Numbered from the stretch's first letter, positions 1 through 12,702 are shown. The stretch: DNA of 64,000 nucleotides from Archivesica marissinica (GCA_014843695.1 CM026400.1:29765563-29829562); one strand, 5' to 3'. Made by a program: numbers and translations. The notes: generated from the sequence alone by a model not told the origin.

Positions 1-177
1 CGTAAAACATAAGTCCGCACCACGAAACTTTTTTATTCAATGCGCTTACAACTATCACATTTGTTCAATAGCCAACAACCCGAGAACAACATCGTGTATG
101 ACAGCAGTTATTTGCAGTAACACATGGTAGATAAACATTTACAGTCGAGAAAGCACCACAATCATAGAAGTAGTATA
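1..177. other. No gene seen
   Basis: Unique-looking AT-rich sequence before the first MITE. Nothing recognisable. Confidence 0.5.
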
Positions 178-420
178 CAGTCAAACCTGTGTTAGTGCTC
201 ACCTCCATTAAGCAGCCAACCTGTATTAAACAGCCAGTTGCCAGATTCCCAATTTGTTATACATTTGACCTCTATTAAGCAGCCAACCTGTATTAAACAG
301 CCAGTTGCCAGATTCTCAATTTGTTGATTTGTTATATATTTTACCTCTATTAAGCAGCCACCTGTGCTAAGCAGCCATTTTGTGATTCCCTTGGCTGACT
401 GTTTAAGACAGGTTTGACTG
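178..420. mobile_element. MITE with CAGTCAAACCTGT ends, TA-flanked
   Basis: The left end is CAGTCAAACCTGTG and the right end ACAGGTTTGACTG, each flanked by TA. This fits a non-autonomous Tc1/mariner-type element. The interior repeats TTAAGCAGCCA motifs. Confidence 0.83.
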
Positions 421-514
421 TAGATAAGTGATTCGGTGATACTTTATTTTCATTAGTTTTACATCTGTGTATTTAACAAACCATCATGCATGACCAGGGT
501 TCATTCTAGGTCAG

Positions 515-800
515 AGTTTTTGGGAGAAATGAGAAAGCGCGCTGTTGCGTCCTTAACTGGTGTTCTTAAATAAATTTCTGCAAAATATTGTTAACATGCA
601 CAGTATGACCATTAAATACAACATTTGAATAGAAGGAGTGCTCTATAATGGGCCAAGTGCATCTTACTGGACAAAATCCTGTATGAAAATTGTAAAAAAC
701 AAATATTTTTTAGGGAGAAGTGGGGCCCTAGGGGGCGAAGTCAGGGTCCCTAGGGCGACTACTTTGCCATGTTGCCTTCTAGATGCACACCCTGCATGAC
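515..800 (+). repeat. Interspersed repeat (GAGAAAGCGCGC family), uninterrupted
   Basis: Runs from GAGAAATGAGAAAGCGCGCT through AATAGAAGGAGTGCTCTATA to CATGTTGCCTTCTAGATGC. Copies occur at 8775-9295 and 36430-36815. Confidence 0.82.
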
Positions 801-845
801 GGTTTTAAATTTCTATAAATCCACAAAATTAAGCTACCATGAAAT

Positions 846-3800
846 TACAAATATATAGTACAGTACAATGAAGATCTGCTCAGCATGATTTTATATAGTA
901 CAGTACAATGAAGATCTGCTCGCATGATTTTATATAGTATAGTACAATGAAGATCTGCTCCCATGATTTTATATAGTACAGTACAATGAAGATCTGCTCG
1001 CATGATTTTATATAGTACAGTACAATGAAGATCTGCTCCCATGATTTTATATAGTACAGTACAATGAAGATCTGCTCGCATGATTTTATATAGTACAGTA
1101 CAATGAAGATCTGCTCGCATGATTTTATATAGTACAGTACAATGAAGATCTGCCCCCAGGATTTTATATAGTACAGTACAATGACTACCTGCTCAGCATG
1201 ATTTTATATAGTACAGTACAATGAAGATCTGCTCGCATGATTTTATATAGTACAGTACAATGACTACCTGCTCAGCATGATTTTATATAGTACAGTACAA
1301 TGAAGATCTGCTCCCATGATTTTATATAGTACAGTACAATGAAGATCTGCTCCCATGATTTTATATAGTACAGTACAATGAAGATCTGCTCCCATGATTT
1401 TATATAGTACAGTACAATGAAGATCTGCTCCCATGATTTTATATAGTACAGTACAATGACTACCTGCTCAGCATGATTTTATATAGTACAGTACAATGAC
1501 TACCTGCTCAGCATGATTTTATATAGTACAGTACAATGAAGATCTGCTCCCATGATTTTATATAGTACAGTACAATGAAGATCTGCTCCCATGATTTTAT
1601 ATAGTACAGTACAATGAAGATCTGCTCGCATGATTTTATATAGTACAGTACAATGAAGATCTGCTCCCATGATTATATATAGTACAGTACAATGAAGATC
1701 TGCTCCCATGATTTTATATAGTACAGTACAATGAAGATCTGCTCCCATGATTTTATATAGTACAGTACAATGAAGATCTGCTCTCATGATTTTATATAGT
1801 ACAGTACAATGAAGATCTGCTCCCATGATTATATATAGTACAGTACAATGAAGATCTGCTCGCATGATTTTATATAGTACAGTACAATGAAGATCTGCTC
1901 CCATGATTTTATATAGTACAGTACAATGAAGATCTGCTCCCATGATTTTATATAGTACAGTACAATGACTACCTGCTCAGCATGATTTTATATAGTACAG
2001 TACAATGAGGATCTGCCTGCATGATTTTATATAATACAGTACAATGACTACCTGCTCAGCATGATTTTATATAGTACAGTACAATGAGGATCTGCCTGCA
2101 TGATTTTATATAGTACAGTACAATGAAGATCTGCTCAGCATGATTTTATATAGTACAGTACAATGAAGATCTGCTCGCATGATTTTATATAGTACAGTAC
2201 AATGAAGATCTGCTCGCATGATTTTATATAGTACAGTACAATGACTATCTGCTCCCATGATTTTATATAGTACAGTACAATGAAGATCTGCCCCCATGAT
2301 TTTATATAGTACAATACAATGACTATCTGCTCCCATGATTTTATATAGTACAGTACAATGAAGATCTGCCCCCATGATTTTATAGAGTACAGTACAATGA
2401 CTATCTGCTCCCATGATTTTATATAGTACAGTACAATGAAGATCTGCTCGCATGATTTTATATAGTACAGTACAATGAAGATCTGCTCGCATGATTTTAT
2501 ATAGTACAGTACAATGAAGATCTGCTCGCATGAATTTATATAGTACAGTACAATGAAGATCTGCTCCCATGATTTTATATAGTACAGTACAATGAAGATC
2601 TGCTCCCATGATTTTATATAGTACAGTACAATGACTATCTGCTCCCATGATTTTATATAGTACAGTACAATGAAGATCTGCTTAGCATGATTTTATATAG
2701 TACAGTACAATGAAGATCTGCTCGTATGATTTTTTATAGTACAGTACAATGAAGATCTGCTCAGCATGATTTTATATAGTACAGTACAATGAAGATCTGC
2801 TCGCATGATTTTATATAGTACAGTACAATGACTACCTGCTCGCATGATTTTATATAGTACAGTACAATGAAGATCTGCTCAGCATGATTTTATATAGTAC
2901 AGTACAATGAAGATCTGCTCGCATGATTTTATATAGTACAGTACAATGACTACCTGCTCACATGATTTTATATAGTACAGTACAATGAAGATCTGCTCGC
3001 ATGATTTTTTATAGTACAGTACAATGACTACCTGCTCACATGATTTTATATAGTACAGTAGAATGAAGATCTGCTCGCATGATTTTATATAGTACAGTAC
3101 AATGACTACCTGCTCACATGATTTTATATAGTACAGTACAATGAAGATCTGCTCGCATGATTTTATATAGTACAGTACAATGACTACCTGCTCACATGAT
3201 TTTATATAGTACAGTACAATGAAGATCTGCTCGCATGATTTTATATAGTACAGTACAATGACTACCTGCTCACATGATTTTATATAGTACAGTACAATGA
3301 AGATCTGCTCGCATGATTTTATATAGTACAGTACAATGACTACCTGCTCACATGATTTTATATAGTACAGTACAATGACTACCTGCTCACATGATTTTAT
3401 ATAGTACAGTACAATGACTACCTGCTCACATGATTTTATATAGTACAGTACAATGAAGATCTGCTCGCATGATTTTATATAGTACAGTACAATGACTACC
3501 TGCTCACATGAGTTTATATAGTACAGTACAATGAAGATCTGCTCGCATGATTTTATATAGTACAGTACAATGAAGATCTGCTCAGCATGATTTTATATAG
3601 TACAGTACAATGAAGATCTGCTCAGCATGATTTTATATATTACAGTACAATGAAGATCTGCTCAGCATGATTTTATATAGTACAGTACAATGAAGATCTG
3701 CTCAGCATGATTTTATATAGTACAGTACAATGAAGATCTGCTCGCATGATTTTATATAGTACAGTACTATGAAGATCTGCTCGCATGATTTTATATAGTA

Positions 3801-4897
3801 CAGTACAATGAAGATCTGCTTGCATGATTTTATATAGTGCAGTACAATGAAGATCTGCTCGCATGATTTTATATAGTACAGTACAATGAAGATCTGCTCC
3901 ATGATTTTATATAGTACAGTACAATGAAGATCTGCTCGCATGATTTTATATAGTACAGTACAATGAAGATCTGCTCAGCATGATTTTATATAGTACAGTA
4001 CAATGAAGATCTGCTCAGCATGATTTTATATAGTACAGTACAATGAAGATCTGCTTAGCATGATTTTATATAGTACAGTACAATGAAGATCTGCTCAGCA
4101 TGATTTTATATAGTACAGTACAATGAAGATCTGCTCGCATGATTTTATATAGTACAGTACAATGAAGATCTGCTCGCATGATTTTATATAGTACAGTACA
4201 ATGAAGATCTGCTCAGCATGATTTTATATAGTACAGTACAATGAAGATCTGCTCAGCATGATTTTATATAGTACAGTACAATGAAGATCTGCTTAGCATG
4301 ATTTTATATAGTACAGTACAATGAAGATCTGCTCAGCATGATTTTATATAGTACAGTACAATGAAGATCTGCTCGCATGATTTTATATAGTACAGTACAA
4401 TGAAGATCTGCTTGCATGATTTTATATAGTGCAGTACAATGAAGATCTGCTTGCATGATTTTATATAGTACAGTACAATGAAGATCTGCTCCCATGATTT
4501 TATATAGTACAGTACAATGAAGATCTGCTCAGCATGATTTTATATAGTACAGTACAATGAAGATCTGCTCAGCATGATTTTATATAGTACAGTACAATGA
4601 AGATCTGCTCGCATGATTTTATATAGTACAGTACAATGAAGATCTGCTCGCATGATTTTATATAGTACAGTACAATGAAGATCTGCTCAGCATGATTTTA
4701 TATAGTACAGTACAATGAAGATCTGCTCAGCATGATTTTATATAGTACAGTACAATGAAGATCTGCTCCCATGATTTTATATAGTACAGTACAATGAAGA
4801 TCTGCTCAGCATGATTTTATATAGTACAGTACAATGAAGATCTGCTCCCAGGATTTTATTTAGTACAGTACAATGAAGATCTGCTCGCATGATTTTA
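846..4897. repeat. 39-bp minisatellite, about 103 units
   Basis: The unit is 39-40 bp, with core TTTTATATAGTACAGTACAA followed by TGAAGATCTGCTC and GCATGA. Variants swap AGATCTGCTC for ACTACCTGCTC. From about 2820 to 3520 the two variants alternate, giving a 78-bp higher-order unit. The reading frames across it are repeat shadows, not genes. Confidence 0.97.
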
Positions 4898-5062
4898 GAA
4901 ATCCGACCATACACAATTACATAAAGAAACCTTTTCTCGGGACGACATCGCGCTCAACATACCGAATTCTCGTACCATACCACAGTAGTTGGGGGGGTTT
5001 AAAGTCGATACCACAGCCTAGGTAATGATGCCGTCTCTCCCGACTATTATTGCTGGAGGAAG

Positions 5063-5325
5063 ATTCTTGACATTTCGGAATTCTCTCAACATTTAGCAAT
5101 TCCCGACATTTCGGAACTCTCGACACTTCGGAATTCTCATCATTTCGGAATTCTCGACATTTCGGAACTCTCAACATTTATCAATGCCCGACATTTCGGA
5201 ATTCTCGACATTTCGGAATTCTCAACATTTCGGAACTCTCAACATTTCGGAATTCTCGACATTTATCAATGCCCGACATTTCGGAATTCCCGACATTTCG
5301 GAATTCTCGACATTCTCGTACCATA
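5063..5325. repeat. 18-19-bp AT-rich array downstream of the distal PMPCA terminal exon
   Basis: About 13 units of the type ATTTCGGAATTCTCGAC, containing EcoRI-like GAATTC palindromes. It lies in the presumed 3'UTR or flank of the exon at 5373. Confidence 0.9.
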
Positions 5326-5372
5326 ATGCAGCACTAAATACAACACGACAACATTTACAATGCAACACCGTT

Positions 5373-5539
5373 TCATCTGCCAAACAATGAAAACTTCTTG
5401 GTTTTTCCCTTATTAAGTAGCATATTTTGTACAGAATCCAGATCCGGTAAATGTTTTAGTGTTCCATATCCGGCTACCGACGGCTTCGAGCGCAACATTC
5501 TCTCGGCAACTCTCTGTATATCGGAAGCTGTGATTTTTC
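5373..5539 (-). CDS. PMPCA: PMPCA exon 12, distal duplicate copy
   Basis: The same terminal exon in a second copy 8.2 kb further downstream, with an intact acceptor (TTTCTTTTTCAG|GA), open frame and TGA. It ends [10 protein letters not shown], one Lys shorter. The pyrimidine tract is uninterrupted and longer than in the proximal copy. It could serve as an alternative last exon or be a non-functional remnant. The surrounding block is also duplicated. Confidence 0.8.
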
Positions 5540-5621
5540 CTGAAAAAGAAATTATTGACGTCAAATTTGGTGTGTTTTTCACCTGAACAAAAAAATTCAA
5601 ATTTTTTTTTTTACAAAATCC

Positions 5622-5828
5622 AGTAAGTTTAAACTTTATTTATTTTACAGTTTAATCACTCTCGTTGGCGCGGATGAAAGCGTATATGTGGTCATTCTTG
5701 TTGGAGGCAACCGGAGTAAACCCACTGTCCGATCTGGTGACCGTACCATCGCACATACGTCCTGGTCCGAGGATCGAACCCGGGTTGCATTGGTGAGAAG
5801 CGAGCACGATAACCACATCGTTAATCAG
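5622..5828 (-). mobile_element. SINE family A (tRNA-derived), minus strand
   Basis: The minus strand carries CTCGCTTCTCACCAATGCAA and GGTTCGATCC (B box), then the tail GAGAGTGATTAA. The A-box end is diverged. Confidence 0.8.
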
Positions 5829-5962
5829 AGGTAGGGTGGGGGATTTACTGTGGGGTTGGGTGGGGGACTTACTGTGGAGGTAGGGTGGGGGACTTACTGT
5901 GGAGGTAGGGTGGGGGACACACACGCACGCACGCACGCACACACACACACACACACACACCA
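5824..5962. repeat. G-rich 25-bp array (4 units) and (CA/CG)n microsatellite
   Basis: Units GTAGGGTGGGGGACTTACTG run into a CACACACGCACGC tract. Confidence 0.9.
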
Positions 5963-6055
5963 AAAGATGTGCACAGGAATGCTGACTTTGGTATCCAAAT
6001 CCTTTGAGGAAATTATATTATTTTAATTATTTTACGAAACAAATATTTCTTTTAT

Positions 6056-6305
6056 ATCCGATTAGCGCAGTGGTTAACGCGCTCGCTTCTCACCAATGCA
6101 ACCCAGGTTCGATCCTCGGACCGGGAAGTATGTAAGATGATACAGTGCTCGCCAGATCGGACAGGTGGGTTTTCTCCGGGTACTCCGGTTTCCTCCCACA
6201 CGAATGACCACATTTACGCTTTCATCCGCGCCAACGAGAGTGATTAATATAAGTTGTTAGAACTTGCTTCACAATCGTTGTAAAATAAATAAAGTTTAAA
6301 CTTTA
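6056..6305 (+). mobile_element. SINE family A (tRNA-derived), full length
   Basis: Head TCCGATTAGCGCAGTGGTTA (A box), GGTTCGATCC (B box), body with CAGATCGGACAGGTGGG, tail GAGTGATTAATATAAGTTGT and AAATAAATAAAGTTT. Best full-length example. Confidence 0.88.
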
Positions 6306-6777
6306 TATGCAACACTAATTGCAATCTATATTATTCAAGGTTACTGTGACGTAATTATATTTTGTTTTATTGCATGTTATACACAAGTTCCAGAAAAAAC
6401 AATCAAATACGAAATGCCACATCCTGTTTATTATGTTGTTCTGTATGTCCTTTGTAAGAAGCAAAGGATATTATGTGTAATATCCGTCTTCGCTGTCTTA
6501 TATAAGGGGCAATTGTTAGCAGTCATTATATTAGATATATTTCGATGAAATGAGAATAACAGATATGGGTATGTATTCATATAGTTTATACTGTTCTGAT
6601 AAGCGTTTCGCTTTCATTTCTATAATCTTGTATTTATTGTGTACATAATTATTTGTTGTAAATTATGTTATATAATGTCGAGTAAATATGTGTAAGCCAA
6701 ACACTCGACTATCTACTTGTACCATGGAATAATTTATTATTGAAAATGCTTCACTTGGTTACAATTTATATGTAGAG

Positions 6778-6958
6778 GTCGTGATAGCGCAGTTGTAGCG
6801 CTTTCACTTCAGGTGCGAAAGGTCCGGAGTTCGAGCCCCGCTGGGGCCATTACGATTGTGCCCCTAGGCAAGGCATTTAAATTTCACGTTCTTCCACACC
6901 AACATTAGTTACGACATTCCCTAAAGGACTAGATCATAATTAACGAAGTTTTAAAATA
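6778..6958 (+). mobile_element. SINE family B (tRNA-derived), partial
   Basis: TCGTGATAGCGCAGTTGTAG head, GAGTTCGAGCCCCGCTGG B box and TTAAATTTCACGTTC body; the tail is missing. Confidence 0.8.
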
Positions 6959-7646
6959 GCCATAGTTTTCTTTCCTATTTTCACATGTTTATAAATCATC
7001 TTAGTTGCATGCATGGCTGTTGTCTTATTCTTTTATTATGTAGCTTCTTATGATCATCTGATGTCTAATTTTACTGTTCGATTAAATAAGCATGTTCTGT
7101 TTTTAGCATAGTGTCTAATTTAATTAAATTTTTTATTTCCCATAGCTGTTTTACTCTTGTTATTCATATACACATGTTGTTATATAGTCGGTTATAAAAG
7201 CTCATCAGAGATTATGGTTTTTGTGATATGTCTTGCCGACTCAAAATAAAATTTATCTTATCTTATCTTCTACATGTTGACTATTGAACTTTTACGATAT
7301 ATCTATTGTCGTTTTTATTCTTTCATATCCATGTTCGTGCAGCTACCTATTATACAATTACGCTGCTGTTGGTGTGTACGATTGCGGCTCTACTTCCAGC
7401 CGGTACTTCCGCTTGCTGGGCTGCACCAGTGGTGTATGGACCAGTATGCACGTAGGTTAATTTCGTATACATTATATACAATAACAGTATAACCAAATTG
7501 GGGAACATATATATATGTATGAAGCATTTACATTGAGACGCGTACGTGTGGTTTAATTCAATCGCATATGTAACTTGACTGCATTTATAATTATAATACC
7601 ATTTAAACGAAGTGCAACCTCCTTTATTTGGATTTCTACAAGATAC
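6959..7646. other. No gene seen
   Basis: AT-rich; contains TAAAATTTATCTTATCTTAT, which resembles a SINE or LINE tail. Short frames only. Confidence 0.5.
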
Positions 7647-7892
7647 TTAACTCTTTCAACGCCGAATAAATTCAGAGCATGTGCAAACAACATAGATCCA
7701 GATCAGCCGCGACGTAACGCCGCGTCTGATCAGGATCTATGTTGTTTGCTATTCGGACAGGTGCTTCAGCTCCACTGTCTGAAGAGCAATCAGCATATAG
7801 CCTGATCAGACGGCATGTTCTGTTCTGTCCGATCGGGTTCTCTACTTTTTTACAAGGTCGCTTTTATGCGACATTGGCGGTGAAAGAGTTAA
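7647..7892. mobile_element. TTAA-flanked MITE (piggyBac-like target)
   Basis: Left TTAACTCTTTCAACGCC, right GGCGGTGAAAGAGTTAA. The interior has inverted copies of AACAACATAGATCC. TTAA at both ends is the target of piggyBac-type transposases. Confidence 0.8.
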
Positions 7893-8414
7893 TCAGAGTC
7901 CATATTGTCGTACTCAACTTAAGCAATGTAATGTCTACGAATATATGAGAGTGTAAATTATAATGTATTATATATAGTTCTTGCAGCTTATATCTTATTT
8001 CCTATGAAAGTTGTACTGGTTACTGTTTACATGTTTCATTATGCTATTTCATGTTTTAATTTGTTGAGGGCCTCATGGTAGATTGACTTAATTGTTGAAA
8101 TAAGTTCTCTCGTTAAATAAAGTCTTTATTATTATTATATATGTATAGTAGGTATTGTCAATACTGTATACGATGTCTCATATAATTATTGACATATTTT
8201 TCACGTGAATGCTTTTATGTATATATATGTTGTACAATGATGCACTTTTAAGTTGACCGCTCGCCCACATGGTTCGCCGGAGGCGAGGGTAAATAAGCTC
8301 AATCATGTTTTTAAGTTGAAATTGGAAAATAAAATTTCTTCTTCTACTTATATAATGAATTAATCACTTGCTCCAGTTATTTGGAAGGGAATGTGGATGT
8401 GACGGGTTGTAATG
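7893..8414. other. No gene seen; probable SINE tails
   Basis: TTAAATAAAGTCTTTATTAT and CGCCCACATGGTTCGCCGGA appear; the second motif recurs at 10178 (CGCCCACATGGTTCGCCGGC), so it marks another dispersed repeat. Confidence 0.5.
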
Positions 8415-8685
8415 AGCGTGTGTGTTTTACGTTTATTTATCGTCGCTACCGGTTGCCCATATGAGCGACGCCTCCTGAAGAGATTAGTCATTTAGATTGT
8501 TGGAGGATAGTGCATGATACAGACAGAGACCAATTCCAGAGTCTCCTCTGGTTCTTTTACGTGCACGGAGTAAAACACCGACACGAGACCTCGGTTTAAC
8601 GTCCCATCTGAAAGACTGTTTATTTGATTAGGGTCAGACGGGGGATCAAACCTGCGATCCCTGGATTACCAGTCCAGAGGTTGTA
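8415..8685 (-). mobile_element. SINE family C (tRNA-derived)
   Basis: On the minus strand CTCTGGACTGGTAATCCAGG is the tRNA-like anticodon region and GCAGGTTTGATCCCCCGTC the B box. The far end is GATAAATAAACGTAAAACAC. Confidence 0.8.
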
Positions 8686-8774
8686 ATGATATTAACATCT
8701 ACGTATATAGCTAGGTATTCATGGATCAATGACCGAACGTACAAAACCCATGTTAATGTCAAGGCTTAAGCTAT

Positions 8775-9295
8775 ACCAAAAGTGTTGGGAGAAGTGAGAA
8801 AGCGCGCGATTGCGTCATCAAATGGTATTATTTAATAATTTTCAACATAATTGGGTTAAAATATACAACATGACCATTAACCCTTTCAGCCCCACAGGCC
8901 TCTAAATAGGCTTATGAAAAGTGTAGATCCAGATGAGCCGGCTCGTGACGAGCCGTCTCATCAGGATCTGCACTTTTTTGCCAGTAATAATTATTACTAT
9001 TTTTAGATAAAATTACCCATTTTGATAAATGAACTGGTCCAAAGGGAATTTTCTTATTAATTTATTTGTCTGAAAATATCACGCACCAGTCCATGTCAGA
9101 TACTTGGGGTTGAATGGGTTAAATACACTATTTGAATAGAAGGAGTGGTTTACAATGGCTAGTGTATCTTACTGGATAATAAATTGTCTGGAAATTGTTA
9201 AATAAAAATATTAGGGAGAAGGGTGTCCCCAGGTGGCGAAGTCAGTGTAACAAGGGCAACTACTTCGCCCATGTCGACCTCTAGAATGAGCCCCG
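8775..9295 (+). repeat. Interspersed repeat (GAGAAAGCGCGC family) with MITE insert
   Basis: The same family as at 515-800, split by the MITE at 8877-9122. Confidence 0.82.
8877..9122. mobile_element. TTAA-flanked MITE inserted in an older repeat
   Basis: Left TTAACCCTTTCAGCCCC, right GGGGTTGAATGGGTTAA. Comparison with the uninterrupted repeat at 515-800 shows ACCATTAAATAC split exactly at TTAA with TTAA on both sides of the insert. Confidence 0.88.
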
Positions 9296-9475
9296 AGTTT
9301 AATGTCAAAATAACGGGTCATAGATCAAGCTACTAAATGCTGCAAGTGTATCACATCTCATACATGCATTAATTATTTGCATGCTGGGTAAAATAAACGC
9401 TATAAATAGTTCAAATAAGTGTAGCAGACGATACATTCATTAATGTGTTTTTCTTAATATTTGTAACTGAAAACT

Positions 9476-9713
9476 GTTAGGACTGACTCACTTCTATGAA
9501 ATATGTCGTTGTTAGGACTGACTCACTTCTATGAAATATGTCGTTGTTAGGACCGACTCACTTCTATGAAATATGTCGTTGTTAGGACTGACTCACTTCT
9601 ATGAAATATGTCGTTGTTAGGACTGACTCACTTCTATGAAATATGTCGTTGTTAGGACTGACTCACTTCTATGAAATATGTCGTTGTTAGGACTGACTCA
9701 CTTCTATGAAATT
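9476..9713. repeat. 35-bp array, 7 units
   Basis: Unit GTTAGGACTGACTCACTTCT plus ATGAAATATGTCGTT, nearly perfect. Confidence 0.95.
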
Positions 9714-9874
9714 GGATGACATAATTGACTTATTTTCACCGCATAGCGTGAAAAGAGACACTTTGGTTACGTATACGCCACCATTACACATGTAACCTCC
9801 ACGTTCCAACCACGTGTGTTCAGTCAAGGTCACGCGTGCAGGTCAAAGGTCTATATAATTTGTTTATATATATA

Positions 9875-10053
9875 CAGTCAAACCTGTGCTAGTATACTAT
9901 AGTCACCTCTATTAAGCAGCCAATCTGTATTAAGCAGCCAGTTTCCAATTATATTGTTTTATTATATATTTGCTAACTATTAAGCAGCAACCTGCGCTAA
10001 GCAGCCATTTTTTGTGATTCCCTTGTCTGGCTGCTTAAAGACAGATTTGACTA
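9875..10053. mobile_element. MITE of the same CAGTCAAACCTGT family
   Basis: Left end TACAGTCAAACCTGTG; the right end ACAGATTTGACTA is mutated. The interior has the TTAAGCAGCCA motifs. Confidence 0.78.
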
Positions 10054-10098
10054 GTGTCATACTGCGAGTATAATCTTCACATTTTGAGGCAATCACTA

Positions 10099-10123
10099 GA
10101 GATGATGATGATGATGATGATGA
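10099..10123. repeat. (GAT)n microsatellite
   Basis: GATGATGATGATGATGATGA-type triplet run. Confidence 0.9.
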
Positions 10124-10356
10124 TTTGCACCATATTCGTATATCCTATATCATGGTATCAAGGGAATGTTTTTCGCTCGCCCACATGGTTCGCCGGCGGC
10201 GAGGGTAAATAAGCCTAATCATCTTGCGATTTTCATTATTGCATTCTGTATTTAATCTATTAGCAAATATTACAACATATACTCGGAATTGGGGAGTGTA
10301 GCTGTCCCGAAACTGCACTCTGCATCTGTGTTCAATATTTAAGGACGCGACAACAG

Positions 10357-10588
10357 TGGAAGTCGTGATAGCGCAGTTGTAGGGCGTTCGATTGAGGTGC
10401 AAACGGTCCGGAGTTCGCGCCCCGCTGGAGCCGTTACGATTGTGCTCTTAGGCAAGGGACTTGAATTCCACATTGCCTCTTCTCTCTCCCTCGTGGCGAT
10501 GAATTCCACCCGGAATGAGGTCTCGAGAGTGATTAATATAAGTTGTAAGAACTTGTTTTGCAACCAGGCTAAAATTAATTTGTATAAA
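10357..10588 (+). mobile_element. SINE family B, full length
   Basis: TGGAAGTCGTGATAGCGCAG head, GGAGTTCGCGCCCCGCTGG, CTCTTCTCTCTCCCTCGTGG body, and tail GAGAGTGATTAATATAAGTT ending AATTTGTATAAAC. Confidence 0.87.
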
Positions 10589-10763
10589 CACGATAACACC
10601 GCCTCAATAGTGTATGTAAAAGTTGATAATATTCTTATTTGGGGCAATTTATCGGTTACACCCACCATGCACACCAAACCGTGATGGTGTCCTTAGCTAT
10701 TACACATTGCCACTTCTATACCATTCATCATTTCCCAGGATGATGGATTATATCAGGAGAAAC

Positions 10764-11016
10764 TATTGAAGGAATTTGTGTTTCCATAAAGCTAAAGAGT
10801 TATTCATACATCGCCGGTTTTTCAGATCCGGTTTGGGAAGAAATGTGTCATAATGTTGAAGGAATTTGTTTTTCAATAAAGCTAGAGTTATTCATACATC
10901 GCCAGTTTTTCAGATCCGGTTTGGGAAGAAATGTGTCATAAATTTTATGTTGAAGGAATTTGTTTTTCAATAAAGCTAAAGAGTTATTCATACATCGCCG
11001 GTTTTTCAGATCCATA
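10764..11016. repeat. ~90-bp tandem repeat, 3 units
   Basis: GAAGGAATTTGTTTTTCAAT and CATCGCCGGTTTTTCAGATC recur three times. Confidence 0.88.
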
Positions 11017-11335
11017 AGGGGGATAATGGGGAGCCGCAACTACAATATCCAATATACTATAACCGTCACGGGAGATACACAAGTATGTTGCACGGCGTTT
11101 TACTGTGTAGGTTCATCCTGTAGCATGCGATCAATTGGATGCGGACAAGGCAAGTGGAAGAGTAGGCGCCTTACCTGGGGGAATAATTTCGCTACGCCAA
11201 AGATACAGTGCAGGGGAAATGTACTCGGATCTACTTATTCATTTTCGCATTGAACTCCGTAAATGCAGTGCAAGGGAGTCGTACTCGGATCTACTAATAC
11301 CTGCATGCGCATTTACACACTGGAATCCAGATACG

Positions 11336-11550
11336 TTAACCCTTTCAACACCAAGTAACTGACCTGGACTGGTGCATGATATTTAACCCATTCAACACCA
11401 AGTAACTGACATGGACTGGTGCATATTTAACCAATTCAACACCAAATAACTGACATAGAATGAATTGTGCATGCCATTTTATACCAATAAATTAATAAGA
11501 AAATTACATTTGGACTAGTTCATTTATCAAAATGAGTAATTTTGTACTCT
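11336..11550. mobile_element. TTAA-type MITE left ends, stacked three times
   Basis: TTAACCCTTTCAACACC, TTAACCCATTCAACACC and TTAACCAATTCAACACC follow one another within 110 bases, each continuing into AAGTAACTGAC or a variant. Only left-half sequence is present. Confidence 0.7.
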
Positions 11551-11586
11551 TATTTCCTCCGATTTTAGTGTGAAGTCGGGGGGGGG

Positions 11587-12702
11587 GCTTCACCTCGTAC
11601 GCTGGCCACAAACACACTTTTTATAGACAGAGATCACAGGATTCTGTATTGCACAGTACTTACTACATGAACTACAACATGTAGAGTGAAACTCGGGGTT
11701 CGTCTCATACGTTGGCCACAAACAAAACTGAAACTATATATAGGCAGAGACCACAGGATTCTGTATTTACCCCATTATTTCCTCCGTACGCTGGCCACAC
11801 ACAAAACTGAAACTATATATAGGCAGAGACCACAGGATTCTGTATTTACTCAATTATTTCCTCCGTACGCTGGCCACAAACAAAACTGAAACTATATATA
11901 GGCAGAGACCACAGGATTCTGTATTTACTCAATTATTTCCTCCGTACGCTGGCCACAAACAAAACTGAAACTTTATATAAAGACCACAGGATTCTGTATT
12001 TACTCAATTATTTCCTCGTACGCTGGCCACAAACAAAACAACATTGAAACTTTATATAAAGACCACAGGATTCTGTATTTACTCAATTATTTCCTCCGTA
12101 CGCTGGCCACAAACAAAACAACTTTGAAACTTTATATAAACAAGAGACCACAGGATTCTGTATTTACTCAATTATTTTCTCCGACATTTAGTGTCGAGGC
12201 AGCAGCATTGCCTTGTACGCTGGCCGCAAAACAAAACAACATTGAAACTTTATATAAACAAGAGACCACAGGATTCTGTATTTACTCAATTATTTTCTCC
12301 GACATTTAGTGTCGAGGCAGCAGCATTGCCTCGTACACTGGCCACAAACAAAACACTGAAACTTTATATAAACAAGAGACCACAGGATTCTGTATTTATT
12401 CAATTATTTCCTCCGACATTTAGTGTCAAGGCAGCCGCATGGCCTCGTACACTGGCCACAAACAAAACACTGAAACTTTATATAAACAAGAGACCACAGG
12501 ATTCTGTATTTATTCAATTATTTCCTCCAACATTTAGTGTCAAGGCAGCCGCATGGCCTCGTACACTGGCCACAAACAAAACACTGAAACTTTATATAAA
12601 CAAGAGACCACAGGATTCTGTATTTATTCAATTATTTTCTCCGACATTTAGTGTCGAGGCAGCCGCATGGCCTCGTACCCTGGCCACAAACAAAACACTG
12701 AA
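11587..12702. repeat. 76-125-bp tandem array, about 13 units
   Basis: Each unit has CTGGCCACAAACAAAACTGA, CCACAGGATTCTGTATTTA and CAATTATTTCCTCC. From about 12180 the units gain a CATTTAGTGTCGAGGCAGC segment. It joins the 39-bp array at 12703. Confidence 0.93.

Larger units (their letters stand above)
4875..5962. repeat. Duplicated block, distal copy (with PMPCA exon 12)
   Basis: Collinear with 13120-14040: end of the 39-bp array, unique sequence starting TTTTAGAAATCCGACCATAC, the GAATTC-rich array, terminal exon, SINE A on the minus strand, then a G-rich array. This copy ends in a (CA/CG)n microsatellite at 5920-5962. Confidence 0.9.

Noticed and set aside
845..4495. Frames with repeated MRADLHCTVLYKI
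   Set aside because: Shadows of the 39-bp array, repeated only because 39 is a multiple of three.
846..4897. CRISPR array
   Set aside because: Units are directly adjacent with no unique spacers, in a eukaryotic setting. It is a minisatellite; the same holds for the 49-bp array at 21561.
6056..6130. Functional tRNA genes at A/B-box motifs
   Set aside because: All such sites continue into SINE bodies and tails, or have broken T and acceptor stems.
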